From contig DBWM01000067.1 in assembly GCA_002309015.1 (NCBI GenBank), positions 632 through 60,040 of the forward strand: a stretch of DNA of 59,409 bases. The letters run 5' to 3'. A program made the position numbers and the translations under genes. This document shows positions 8,375 through 17,289 of this stretch, one piece after another. Position 1 is the stretch's first letter; every line of letters begins with the position of its first letter. This DNA is from Myxococcales bacterium UBA1238. GTDB lineage: Bacteria; Myxococcota_A; Bradymonadia; UBA7976; UBA1532. The notes below the pieces were generated by a model, which worked only from the letters and a program-made list of their open reading frames with translations, ran no database searches and was not told where the DNA came from.

Positions 8375-9370
8375 ATGAAAATCATCTCTCGCCGTCTCCT
8401 TTACCTGCTCGTTCCCCTGAGCGTGCTCATTGCGTTTGGGTTTCAGACGCATATGCGGGCTTCGGTGCCCAGCCGGGCTGATTGGTTTGCAGCCACCGAA
8501 GCGATCCGTGCCGCTCTTCAACCCGAAGATGGGGTGACCTGGACGCCTTACTATGCGGGCGAAGGTCGCCTGTTCTTTGAGGATCTGCCCGCGTTTCATA
8601 TGGAGTCGCCTGAAAAAGCTGATTTTTCTGCGTATAAGCGGGTTTGGCTGCTTGGAGCTTTTGGTGAGAACGCCGACGCATTGCCCAAAATCCATTCGTT
8701 GGTCGAACGCAAAACGTTTGGTCGCGTCACCCTCGATTTGGTGCAGGTGGGCGGTGAACAGACGGTCGGCTCGCTCCGGCAGGGGCTCGAAAAAACGAGC
8801 GTTTCGTATAATCAAAAGTCGTGCGATTTTTGGGATGGCAGCGGCTGGAATTGTAAACTTCGTCGCTCTCCCGATCAGGTGCTCGCTTGCCTGGAAGCCC
8901 CAATCGAAGAGCAGCTGCGGGAATTTGAACGCAATCGTCAGTATGATCCCGTCCATCAGCGTCTGGCGCCCCTCGATTGTGGGAGGGATCGCAAGCTGCA
9001 TGTGAGCCGGGATACGCGCATTGTCGATGATTTTCCGCGGCGTTGCGTGTGGATCGCTCCTCAGAAAAACAAGGTGATGCGCATCGATTGGCCAGAGGCA
9101 CCAGCGGGAGAATGGGTGCTCGATGCGGGCCTGACCGATGCGGTTTCGGTTCGGCGCAGCTCGAAACAACGGCGGCTGACCGAAAAAACCTGGGTGACCA
9201 TCGCGCGTGAGGGTGGGGAGCCTCAAAAAATCGCCATCGAGCCCGAGCAAGCCTGGAAGCGTTGGCGCGGAGGGACGCCTGGGCAGGGGCCGCTGATCAT
9301 GGAATGGACGACCGATGAGCCCGAAGGGACAGAAGTCTGCTTTGATTTAACGGTGAGGGCGCCTCGATGA
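8375..9370 (+). CDS. Membrane-anchored exported protein coupled to a glycosyltransferase gene
   Basis: 331 residues with one N-terminal hydrophobic anchor (LLYLLVPLSVLIAFGF, residues 9-24) and a mostly soluble region bearing a pair-capable Cys set (CDFWDGSGWNCK, then LACLEAP, LDCGRD, RRCVW). Its stop overlaps the start of the next gene (ATGA at 9367-9370), so the two are translationally coupled. This suggests a periplasmic partner of the glycosyltransferase. The opening SRADWFAATEAIRAAL and the strand RVWLLG recall soluble domains found beside PMT-type enzymes, but I do not recognise the family. The Shine-Dalgarno is weak. Confidence 0.7.
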   Translation: MKIISRRLLYLLVPLSVLIAFGFQTHMRASVPSRADWFAATEAIRAALQPEDGVTWTPYYAGEGRLFFEDLPAFHMESPEKADFSAYKRVWLLGAFGENADALPKIHSLVERKTFGRVTLDLVQVGGEQTVGSLRQGLEKTSVSYNQKSCDFWDGSGWNCKLRRSPDQVLACLEAPIEEQLREFERNRQYDPVHQRLAPLDCGRDRKLHVSRDTRIVDDFPRRCVWIAPQKNKVMRIDWPEAPAGEWVLDAGLTDAVSVRRSSKQRRLTEKTWVTIAREGGEPQKIAIEPEQAWKRWRGGTPGQGPLIMEWTTDEPEGTEVCFDLTVRAPR

Positions 9371-11064
9371 ATGAAAATCCATTGCTGCAGCTGAGGTTGC
9401 CGGTTTGGGAAGATCGGTGTTTAGCCGCCATTCTGGGACTGATTTATGTCTTTTGCCTGGTCCTTCACAACGATCTCGTGGGCATTCCCAGAGATGAAAG
9501 TATGTATCTCTCGGCTGCCGACAATGCGGCCAACTGGTGGTGGGGTGTACCCAACAGCAAGGTCAAATCCTTGTCAAAAGCGGAGATAGAGAAGGGGTTT
9601 AAATACAACCACGAACATCCCGTATTGATGAAAACCCTCTTCGGGGTGAGCCATCGCGCCATTCACGGCACGTCCGCGCATCCTGGGCAGGGGTTCTGGG
9701 CCGAGCATCTGAGCCACATTACGGCCTATCGGCTGCCCACCATGCTGCTCGCGGGACTCTCGATTTATTTAACATTTTTGCTGGGTTGCATGCTCAAAGG
9801 GCGGATTGCGGGGCTCGCTGCGGCGCTCTCTCTGGCCACCATGCCCCACGTGTTTTTTCACAGCTCCCTCGCCTGCTTCGATGCGCCTGTGACCTGCATG
9901 TGGCTTTTGATCTGTTATTGCTTCATCCGCGCAACCCGAAGTCGTGCCTGGGCGGTCGCGAGCGGTCTGGCCCTGGGCCTCGGTTTTTCGACCAAACTGA
10001 ATATCTTTTTCGTGCCTTTTGCGTTGCTGATGCTCGCGATCTTTGAATGCTGGCGCTTTAAGCGGCGCACGGGCGCATGGAAAGCTCAGGAAGGGCACGG
10101 CCCCATCTTTTATTATATGTGGATCGGTCTGTGCATGCTTCTGCTTGGGGCTGCGGTCTTTTTTGCTCATTGGCCATGGCTCTGGAGAGATATGTGGGAA
10201 CATTTAAGCTTTTATGTGCGATTCCATGCAAGGCATGTGCATTATCCTGTAGATTTCTTGGGCAAGCTCTATTACAAACCGCCTTTTCCTGTGTATTTTC
10301 CCTTTGTCTTCAGTCTGTTTACGGTCCCGGTGGCGACGATCTCTGCAGGGGCAGTGGGCTTATGGGTCACCTTAAAAGCCGTTAAACGAGATTTTTGTAA
10401 GCCAGAATCGCGTCTCGAAATCGCGCCCTGGGTGGTCTTGCTGAATGCGTTCGTCCCGTTTTTGATCATCGCGATGCCGCATACGCCCATTTTTGGAGGC
10501 ACCAAGCATTGGATGCCGGCGATGCCTTTTTGCGCGGTTCTGGCGGGCGTCGGGGTTGCGCGCTGCTGCGAAATGCTGATAGCTAAAATGGCTTCCCATA
10601 AACGGATTTACGCATTGCTGGCTGCGGTTTTTGCCCTCCTGTTGTTTGCACCTGCAGCCTACGAGACGGCGCATTACGGTGCGCATGGAGCGGCTTATTT
10701 CAACGCATTGGCGGGCGGTGCGCCCGGTGCGGCCAAACTGCGGATGCCCCGAAACTTTTGGGGTTATTCGACCATCGCCGAGCTCCCGTTGCTGAATCGC
10801 ATGGTTCAGCCAGGAGAACTGGTTTTTTGGCATAAAGCCACTCGCGGTTCGATCGATGCTTACAAGCGCGATCACCTGTTGCGCGGCGACATCACCTACA
10901 CGGGTGATTGGACGGAAGCTTATTCTCAATGGGCCGTTTATCACGATCAGCGCGAAAAATGGCCGGAAGAGCTCGATATTTGGCGCAGTTACGGCACCGA
11001 TTGGCCTGTTGCGGGGTATTTTTTGGATGGCGTGCAGCTGATGGGCATTTACCATCGTCCCTAG
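9367..11064 (+). CDS. PMT/ArnT-type (GT39/83-like) integral membrane glycosyltransferase
   Basis: 565 residues with about ten to twelve hydrophobic segments spread over the N-terminal 470 residues. The first periplasmic loop contains GIPRDESMYL, whose D-E pair corresponds to the catalytic acidic pair of GT-C enzymes that use polyprenyl-phosphate sugars. Other family-like features are a KYNHEHPVLMK loop, and THMxLAG-type helices. The C-terminal 100 residues are soluble. It would transfer a sugar from a lipid-linked donor in the periplasm to a lipid or protein acceptor. Coupled to the upstream exported protein. Confidence 0.8.
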   Translation: MNENPLLQLRLPVWEDRCLAAILGLIYVFCLVLHNDLVGIPRDESMYLSAADNAANWWWGVPNSKVKSLSKAEIEKGFKYNHEHPVLMKTLFGVSHRAIHGTSAHPGQGFWAEHLSHITAYRLPTMLLAGLSIYLTFLLGCMLKGRIAGLAAALSLATMPHVFFHSSLACFDAPVTCMWLLICYCFIRATRSRAWAVASGLALGLGFSTKLNIFFVPFALLMLAIFECWRFKRRTGAWKAQEGHGPIFYYMWIGLCMLLLGAAVFFAHWPWLWRDMWEHLSFYVRFHARHVHYPVDFLGKLYYKPPFPVYFPFVFSLFTVPVATISAGAVGLWVTLKAVKRDFCKPESRLEIAPWVVLLNAFVPFLIIAMPHTPIFGGTKHWMPAMPFCAVLAGVGVARCCEMLIAKMASHKRIYALLAAVFALLLFAPAAYETAHYGAHGAAYFNALAGGAPGAAKLRMPRNFWGYSTIAELPLLNRMVQPGELVFWHKATRGSIDAYKRDHLLRGDITYTGDWTEAYSQWAVYHDQREKWPEELDIWRSYGTDWPVAGYFLDGVQLMGIYHRP

Positions 11065-11134
11065 CATCAAAAGGCTCGCGCCTGCGGTGTCCTTACTGTA
11101 ATATCAAACGGCCTTGAACTACGGAGTGTAGAAG

Positions 11135-11347
11135 ATGCGTTGGTTGAGTTTTTTCGCCTTGATTTTCATGGGGTTGAGTGCTTGCGAAGAGGTGGACGAC
11201 AATGAGCGTTGCTCGGATACGACCGATTGTTCGGAAGGTCATATCTGTATCGAGAGCTATTGCAAATTGAGAGTCGGTATGGCTTGCATTCGACCTTCGC
11301 AATGTTCCACCGGGCATTGTTCTAAGGGCTTTTGCGCTGAAAACTAG
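11135..11347 (+). CDS. Small Cys-rich lipoprotein (70 residues)
   Basis: Signal peptide MRWLSFFALIFMGLSAC with Cys17 as lipidation site, then about 50 residues containing eight further Cys in a pattern CSDTTDCSEGHICIESYC...CIRPSQCSTGHCSKGFC. This is a compact two-unit disulfide-rich fold of the 'C..D.DC..G.C....C' type that recurs in the giant lipoproteins at 46-58 kb. GGAGTG precedes the ATG by about 9 nt. It ends 10 bp before the next lipoprotein gene, which suggests co-expression. Function unknown. Confidence 0.8.
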   Translation: MRWLSFFALIFMGLSACEEVDDNERCSDTTDCSEGHICIESYCKLRVGMACIRPSQCSTGHCSKGFCAEN

Positions 11348-11357
11348 CGGGCTTTAG

Positions 11358-14348
11358 ATGAAAAGTTCAGCAGGGCGAACGGCTTGGACGGGGTGGCTTG
11401 CGCTCTGCTGGCTTTCGGGCTGTCAGCTGTTGCTGGAGGAACCGGTGGAGTTTCCATTTGATGGAAGCTTGAGCGGTGAACTGGATGGCGCGCAGTCGGA
11501 GGCGGGGCTGGATGTTGCGGTGCCTGCGGATGTGAGCCCGCCTGACGCAGATGTGAGCCCGCCTGAAGATTCTGCGGTTGCAGATGCCGATACGGGCCCT
11601 GATTGCGAGCCTGCAAAGGAGGTTTGCGATGGGATCGACAACGACTGCGATGGTGAAACCGATGAATCCGATGAGCGCATCTGCGACGTTTGTCTGCCCG
11701 AAAATCAATGGGGCGTTTGCGCGTTGGGTGGCTTGCTTTGCGTGAATGGCAGGCTGCAATGCGTTTCATGGAAGCCCTCAGCACAGCCCTTTGCGTGCGA
11801 TTTGCTCGACAACGACTGCGATGGCGAAACCGATGAATCTGATGAAGTTTCGCAGGGTTATGTGCTCTCAGATTTGGAGTTCGCGCTGATTCAGCGTTGT
11901 GGCGAGCGCAAAGATCTGATCCCTGCCGCCCCCCGTTCCTGTGCCTCGGAGGCCGAGTTTGACTTCGGTGAGCGTTCGGTTCAGGGCTGCGCGAGTGGTC
12001 ATGCCTGCGTAGATGAAGCCTGCCTGATCCGCTGCGCTCAGGAGGAACGCGAATCCGCTGCTTCATGCCCATGTTCGGGTCAAAATTCGGGCAGCTGCAA
12101 AGTGGAATGCCGGTTACAGGCCTTCAAAGCCGCTGAACGCTGCAGGGCTTCCTGTGGCTCGATGTCCGAAAATCGCTGGTATTGCGAAGACAGCAACGAC
12201 GGTCACCGCTGCGTGATTTTTGATTGCCCCGAAGGTTATCGCATTGAAGGGCGGGATTGCGTACCCGACAAAGAGATCTGCAACAACGGTGTGGACGAAG
12301 AGGGCGACGGGCTCATCGACGGCACGCCCGATCCCAGCCGGGATCCCTGCATGGTGGCGTTTGAATCGGTGGGTAGCTGGCAGATGGGGTTATGCCATTC
12401 CGATGAGCTGGAAGGCTGTGAAGACAACGCAGCGATGCGCGATGGATTGGTCCAGACCCAGGGATTGCAATGCAAATCTCAATGTCCACACCAGGTTTCG
12501 CTCAACTACAATTACGCGGTCGATCGCGAAGAAGTCTCCATTCGCGCTTATTATGAATGTGTGAAATCGGGCTGTTGCACGGAGCCTTTTGGGCAGCGCT
12601 ATCGCAAAGCGGTGGCGGCATTAAAATCGGGCGATGCGCCCGCAAGGCGGCCCACAAATATTGATGGCTGCGCGTCCCCTGTAAATGAAAAAGACGATAA
12701 CTACTTAAAATTATTACCAGATCTTCCCGTGACCGATGTCACCTGGTGTCAGGCACGCGATTATTGCAACTGGGCGGGCAAGCGCCTTTTGACCTCGTTT
12801 GAATGGGAGCGCGCTGCGGCCGGATTTCAGGAGGAGCGCCGTCCTTACCCCTGGGGGAATCGTCAGCTGGCCCCCTGTGGAGAGCAGAATTGCTGTTACT
12901 CTTCTGAATTTACAGGCGAACGTCCCGAATTTTGCGAGGGCACTTATCAGATTTGCCAAACCCATCCACCCGAGGCAGTCCGCTCCGCCTGCATGGCCAA
13001 TTATGCTTACAGCGGCTCGAGTTGCGAGCATTTTTACCGATCGGTTGCGCCGGTATGGTCCTTTGAAGACGGTCAAACGCCGGAAGGCCTCTACAACATG
13101 GCGGGCAATGTTTCGGAATGGGTGTTCGATTACGCGCATCGGGGGTCGCTGGATCATCTGAGCACCGAAAACCCCGTGGGGCCTGCCTGCGATACCGACG
13201 GCTTTTACACCGACAGGCGCATCATCAAAGGTCAGGCTTATACGGGTGGCCGCGAAAAATTCAGAACGATCGATTTTGAAAGCATTTTTTCTTCTGTACG
13301 GGCGCCTCTGATTGGATTCCGCTGCGGTCGGACGTTAAAAGAGGATCAGGTTTGCGATCCTCAAATGCCCGAAATTGAGCGCAACTGTAAACCTGGAGCC
13401 GGTACGGGGCGGGGCGCTGACGGTCAATTGTCCATGAACGCTTGCCCGGGACCCGATTTCGTGAACTCTACGGCGATCGATCGTCAAAAATGCGAGGGGC
13501 TTACGGAAGGGCGCGTTCCGGCTCTGGGCTGCAAAGCGGGATTGTCGACGCTTTGTGCGACCTCCGAGGAAGTGGGCTGCGGCGCTTTTGTGGTCAGCAA
13601 GCTTTCGATGTCGCAATCCCTTTTGGGGTTGCTGACGCCGATGGCCGAAACGGCCGAATATTTTACGATTTTAAACGAAATGGTGACTTCGAGCCTTTGG
13701 CCTCAGGGCGGTTCGATGTTGTTTGTGCTGTCGCTGCCCGAAGGGTTTGGCATCAATGCCCAGCAGGACTGGCTGGCCAAATTTGGTACAGGCTATTTAA
13801 ACGCGCGCGGCCATTTGGTGTGGAGCAGCGTGCGCGACGAAGCAAGTTTTATATGCGGTGAGCCCAAATGGGTGGAGTTTGAACTGGGCACTCTGGCGGG
13901 TCAGCAGTCGCTGTTGCCCGTCTGCCAATCCCAGGGGCACGGGCATCTTTGGTTTCAGTCAGCCCCGCTTTCGCTGCCTTTAAGTGCGGTGGGGGCTCAA
14001 CTTTCGTACGATCCACAGGAGAAAAAGCTGTCGGGGGTTTTCTCGATGGTGTTTACGCTGGATGACATTGCGCACAGCCGTGTGGGACAAGCGGAACTGA
14101 CGCAACTGACGGATTTAAAAAAAATGCTGACCGATATGGGGTTTCAGGTACCCGATCTCTGTTCCATGCCTGCGGTCGATTTATGCATCTCTCAGCCGCT
14201 GAAGCTTGAAGGCTGCGATGAATCGGGGCGTTGCCAGGATGAATCCCTTTGCAAAGGTCTGCTGTTGCCATTTGATTTTGAAGCGATCCGCGTTACTGAA
14301 CTTCACATGGATGGATTGCAGGGTTGCGATTCGTATCAAAGCGAATAG
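11358..14348 (+). CDS. Lipoprotein with MopE motifs and a formylglycine-enzyme-like (SUMF) domain
   Basis: 996 residues. The signal peptide has lipobox LSGC (Cys22). An acidic/Pro linker follows (about residues 30-85), then three MopE-type motifs (CDGIDNDCDGETDESDE, CDLLDNDCDGETDESDE, CNNGVDEEGDGLIDG) interleaved with Cys-rich segments. From about residue 385 there is an FGE-sulfatase fold: AYYECVKSG, PVTDVTWCQARDYCNWAGKRL, SFEWERAAAG, YPWGN, GLYNMAGNVSEWVFD, and a closing GFRCGR. The catalytic Cys pair expected in true FGE near the 'GGS(F/Y)xCxxxxC' region is absent (IIKGQAYTGGREKFR instead). It is therefore probably a binding or structural variant. The C-terminal ~300 residues are unrecognised. 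Confidence 0.85.
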   Translation: MKSSAGRTAWTGWLALCWLSGCQLLLEEPVEFPFDGSLSGELDGAQSEAGLDVAVPADVSPPDADVSPPEDSAVADADTGPDCEPAKEVCDGIDNDCDGETDESDERICDVCLPENQWGVCALGGLLCVNGRLQCVSWKPSAQPFACDLLDNDCDGETDESDEVSQGYVLSDLEFALIQRCGERKDLIPAAPRSCASEAEFDFGERSVQGCASGHACVDEACLIRCAQEERESAASCPCSGQNSGSCKVECRLQAFKAAERCRASCGSMSENRWYCEDSNDGHRCVIFDCPEGYRIEGRDCVPDKEICNNGVDEEGDGLIDGTPDPSRDPCMVAFESVGSWQMGLCHSDELEGCEDNAAMRDGLVQTQGLQCKSQCPHQVSLNYNYAVDREEVSIRAYYECVKSGCCTEPFGQRYRKAVAALKSGDAPARRPTNIDGCASPVNEKDDNYLKLLPDLPVTDVTWCQARDYCNWAGKRLLTSFEWERAAAGFQEERRPYPWGNRQLAPCGEQNCCYSSEFTGERPEFCEGTYQICQTHPPEAVRSACMANYAYSGSSCEHFYRSVAPVWSFEDGQTPEGLYNMAGNVSEWVFDYAHRGSLDHLSTENPVGPACDTDGFYTDRRIIKGQAYTGGREKFRTIDFESIFSSVRAPLIGFRCGRTLKEDQVCDPQMPEIERNCKPGAGTGRGADGQLSMNACPGPDFVNSTAIDRQKCEGLTEGRVPALGCKAGLSTLCATSEEVGCGAFVVSKLSMSQSLLGLLTPMAETAEYFTILNEMVTSSLWPQGGSMLFVLSLPEGFGINAQQDWLAKFGTGYLNARGHLVWSSVRDEASFICGEPKWVEFELGTLAGQQSLLPVCQSQGHGHLWFQSAPLSLPLSAVGAQLSYDPQEKKLSGVFSMVFTLDDIAHSRVGQAELTQLTDLKKMLTDMGFQVPDLCSMPAVDLCISQPLKLEGCDESGRCQDESLCKGLLLPFDFEAIRVTELHMDGLQGCDSYQSE

Positions 14349-14390
14349 AAACTGTTCCTTCGCTCCCTTGTTCAAGATGATTGTGTAAAA

Positions 14391-15455
14391 ATGCAAGCTT
14401 GCCCGATTTGCCACCGAGAATTTGAAGACGATTCCCTGACGCTCTGCCCAAACGACGGCTCCCTTTTGTATGCGGTCGAGTCGGTGAAGGAATGCTTTGA
14501 ACCGGGAACGGTGATCGCCGGAAATTATAAGATTTTAGAAGAAATTCCCGAAAGAGGCGGTGCCGGAAGGACTTTTAAAGTTTGGCAAATGAATCTGGAG
14601 CGCACCGCCGAGATGCGCATTTTGCCCAAAAAAACCCTTTCTCCTTCGGAGCACGGGCGCTTTCGCCGCGAGGTGGATGCCTGGTCCAAGCTTCAGTCGG
14701 ACTATTGGGTTCATCTTTACGATGCAGGTTTTACGGAACAGGGTGCATTCTTTATCGTTTTGGAGCTCGTGCACGACAGCGACGGGGCGCCTGCGCGCGA
14801 ATTTTTGCAGCGAGGCGGGCCTTTTCCTTTGGTGCTGATGCCTACGATTGCGGAGCATGCTTTGCTTGGTCTGAGCGCGGCGCATCGGGAACATATCGTC
14901 CACCGCGATATTTCGCCGGATTCTCTGATTCTGATATCGCGGGCGGATGGCGGGGTGCATTGCCGTTTGACTGGTTTAGGGTTTGCAAAGCCTTTTGGTC
15001 AGTTGAACGGCGATGTAACCTGTGTGACCCAAACGGGGCAGCTGGTGGGGCATCCTTCGTATATGGCGCCTGAGGCGATCATGGATGAGACCTGGGATGA
15101 GCGAAGCGATCTTTATGCTTTGGGTGTCACGCTTTACGAGTTGATGGCGGGTCAGTTGCCTTTTGAGGCTCGCAACCTGGAAGACTGCCTGTCGGCCCAT
15201 GTGGAGCATAAGATGACGCCGCTCAAAAAACTGCGCCGCGATGCGGATGAGCGGTTTTGCGCGTTTATCGAAAAGCTGATGGCCCGAAGGCCGGAAGATC
15301 GCTACCAGAATGCAGAGGAGGCGCTCGTCGCGCTTCACGTTTTGCAGTCGCAGCCCAAAGAGAGTTTTTGGCATCGTCACCAGCGAATCATCGTGATGGC
15401 GGTTTTACTGGTCTCGATTGCAGCGGGCATCGTGTTCGGTTTCTGTATGCCGTAA
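14391..15455 (+). CDS. Zinc-ribbon Ser/Thr kinase homologue, predicted pseudokinase, one TM helix
   Basis: 354 residues: N-terminal zinc-ribbon-like CPICHREFEDDSLTLCPNDG (residues 4-23), Hanks-type kinase fold (about 46-310), and a C-terminal membrane helix (about 334-352) with almost no periplasmic part. Key positions deviate: the VAIK lysine reads Arg (AEMRIL, R76), HRD is kept (171-173), the catalytic-loop Asn is Ser (HRDISPDS, S178), and DFG reads GLG (195-197). The alpha-C Glu (E94), APE (SYMAPEAI) and the F-helix Asp (DLYALGVTLYELM) remain. Without the Mg-binding Asp and Lys it is likely catalytically weak or dead and acts as a scaffold. It starts 42 bp after the SUMF-like lipoprotein gene. 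Confidence 0.85.
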   Translation: MQACPICHREFEDDSLTLCPNDGSLLYAVESVKECFEPGTVIAGNYKILEEIPERGGAGRTFKVWQMNLERTAEMRILPKKTLSPSEHGRFRREVDAWSKLQSDYWVHLYDAGFTEQGAFFIVLELVHDSDGAPAREFLQRGGPFPLVLMPTIAEHALLGLSAAHREHIVHRDISPDSLILISRADGGVHCRLTGLGFAKPFGQLNGDVTCVTQTGQLVGHPSYMAPEAIMDETWDERSDLYALGVTLYELMAGQLPFEARNLEDCLSAHVEHKMTPLKKLRRDADERFCAFIEKLMARRPEDRYQNAEEALVALHVLQSQPKESFWHRHQRIIVMAVLLVSIAAGIVFGFCMP

Positions 15456-15869
15456 TTACGGCTGTATCAATGATTTTTGCGGATCGCTGCCGGGCTGCTG
15501 CCTGCGCCAGAAATGGATGAGGCTGGGGGTGAGGGCGAGGGCGATGAGGCCCACAAAGGCGGCGGATGCGGCTGAAGATGCGCCTGGAGTTTGCAGTCGC
15601 GCGGCTTGTCGGCTGTCGGGGGCCTGGGTCAGAATCTGCTTGCAGAGCGCCTGGGCTTCCTGAATTTGACCTTTTTGGGCAAGCTCGATGGCGCGCAGCC
15701 AGACGGCATGGGCAAAGGGATCGGGCTCCTGGGCTTTCTCCCTGTGCCAGCGGTTGATGGTTTCTGGTTGTGCAGTTTGTATGGTTTGCGCATCGCGAGC
15801 GGTTTCAGTTGCATCGTTCGGGCTGCAAGCCATGATAAGGCTGCAAAAACAAACAAGAATTCGCTTCAT
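15456..15869 (-). CDS. Small lipoprotein with C-terminal membrane helix
   Basis: 137 residues. Signal with lipobox MAC (MKRILVCFCSLIMAC, Cys15), then an Ala/Gln-rich helical TPR-like stretch (AHAVWLRAIELAQKGQIQEAQALCKQIL) and a C-terminal hydrophobic segment (SAASAAFVGLIALALTPSLI) followed by basic residues. Its ATG overlaps the stop of the upstream exported-protein gene (ATGA, 15866-15869), so it is the last gene of the M48-protease operon. It converges with the pseudokinase gene with zero bases between the two stop codons. Role unknown; possibly a BatE-like helper by topology only. Confidence 0.7.
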   Translation of the reverse strand: MKRILVCFCSLIMACSPNDATETARDAQTIQTAQPETINRWHREKAQEPDPFAHAVWLRAIELAQKGQIQEAQALCKQILTQAPDSRQAARLQTPGASSAASAAFVGLIALALTPSLIHFWRRQQPGSDPQKSLIQP

Positions 15870-17275
15870 AACAGGCTCGCCTCAAAGGTGATGTGCCATC
15901 GGCCTTCTTCCTCTTTTAAGCTCAAAGCGAGCTCGCCAAACCATGCGGTGATGTAAGCCAGCCCCGATGCCCATTCGCGGATTTTTTGAGGCGAAATTTC
16001 AAGAGCAGTCAAAAATGGCGTGAGGGCGTCTGCAAAATCCTGGCCGTTGTGAGGCGCTCCGCTGAGACCTGTGTAAAACGTAACTGCTGAATTTTGAAAG
16101 ATTTTTTGATCAAGAGAGCGGGCTTTTATGGGCGCAGGCGCGCGCCTTCGGGTGGTCGCAATTAAAAAATCTTTCTCTACGCGCAGTTCCAGCTGATCGA
16201 CGTAGGGCAGAGCCTTGGGCCAGTCTTTGGGTTTGGGGATCGCCATGCGGATCGCCTGTGGCGCGGTTTGAAATTTGAGGCCTTCGACTTTGAGGCTTTT
16301 AAGAGCGGGCAGGATGGGATCTAAAATCGCACGCGGATCGGTTTCAGGTTTGAGGCCCAAAACGAGGGTCCAGTCGCTCAGCTCCGGCCCCGCGGCAAAA
16401 CCGATGAGCCCATTCGAATATTGTATCATTTTAAGGAGTTGCGCGTCGATTTTGCTGTTTTTCGTTTGGCTTGCAGCGGCGAGCGCTTCGGGGCTCAAGG
16501 CGAGTTCAAACCGAACGCTGGCTTCGCCCAGAACGGGGGTGAGCGCTTCTGCATGGGAAGTGAGCCAACCCGGCAGAGGAGAAGGGATTTGGGCTTCTAT
16601 GCGAAGGCTTTGGGGATCCAGGCGCAGCGCGAGGCAGCCTTTTTGGGGATCGAGGGCGTAAAAATCGGCTTCCCCAGGCGGCATCGGGCAGGATGAAAAA
16701 TCGGGTAAAGCGTAGTTTTGCGTTGCTGCATCCAGAGTTGCGCGATCGCTTGCCATATACAGCAGCGATCCGTCGAGCCGGGCTACCGCATTTTTGAGCT
16801 GAAGATAGGGTTCGTTCGATAACGGCGCTAAATCAAAGGCATTTTGAACGGGCGTCGCTTGAGCACCGGGATCGATGCGCAAAGGTTTCTGCCCCAGGCT
16901 GAGCAACCAGTCCTCGGCATCCGAAGCGTTTTGAAACGAGAGGCAGGAGAGATGCCCCGACGGCCCAAACCCCATCACCAAAGGCCCTTCGATGTTGAGC
17001 CCCTGCTTTTGATGCGCGAGCGGATCGAGCACGTTAAAGCCTGAATGCATCTGAATGGAGTCAGCGATCGGGCGCAAAAACGAGAACGCGGGATGCTCGA
17101 GGAGGCGGTTCAGCGCGCTGTAGAGGGGCGTCGCCAGTTGTTCGATCGAAGGCACCACGATCACTTGCGGCATGGATTCGGGCAGATGCCGCAGGCAATC
17201 GTCGGGCGTGTAAGCGGGCGCTGCAAGAAGACCGTAAAAAACGGTGAAAATGATGAAAAAAGATTTTGTTTTCAA
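15866..17275 (-). CDS. Exported protein of unknown function (DUF3352-like appearance)
   Basis: 469 residues from a TTG start at 17275 (no suitable ATG nearby), 14 bp after the protease gene. Signal peptide KTKSFFIIFTVFYGLLAAPA with probable cleavage before YTPDD. The rest is a two-lobed alpha/beta protein with repeated phrases such as GPLVMGFGPSGHLSCLSF and LIGFAAGPELSDWTLVLGLKPETDP. Such phrases are typical of large secreted proteins that report 'score-like' beta sheets (DUF3352-type). No catalytic motif is visible. It is translationally coupled to the downstream small lipoprotein. Confidence 0.7.
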   Translation of the reverse strand: MKTKSFFIIFTVFYGLLAAPAYTPDDCLRHLPESMPQVIVVPSIEQLATPLYSALNRLLEHPAFSFLRPIADSIQMHSGFNVLDPLAHQKQGLNIEGPLVMGFGPSGHLSCLSFQNASDAEDWLLSLGQKPLRIDPGAQATPVQNAFDLAPLSNEPYLQLKNAVARLDGSLLYMASDRATLDAATQNYALPDFSSCPMPPGEADFYALDPQKGCLALRLDPQSLRIEAQIPSPLPGWLTSHAEALTPVLGEASVRFELALSPEALAAASQTKNSKIDAQLLKMIQYSNGLIGFAAGPELSDWTLVLGLKPETDPRAILDPILPALKSLKVEGLKFQTAPQAIRMAIPKPKDWPKALPYVDQLELRVEKDFLIATTRRRAPAPIKARSLDQKIFQNSAVTFYTGLSGAPHNGQDFADALTPFLTALEISPQKIREWASGLAYITAWFGELALSLKEEEGRWHITFEASLL

Positions 17276-17289
17276 TGGGTTGGCGAGCT

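Noticed and set aside
8291..9250. 319-residue minus-strand ORF opposite 8375-9370
   Set aside because: The plus-strand gene is ATGA-coupled to the glycosyltransferase and starts with a membrane anchor; the minus ORF has no motif.
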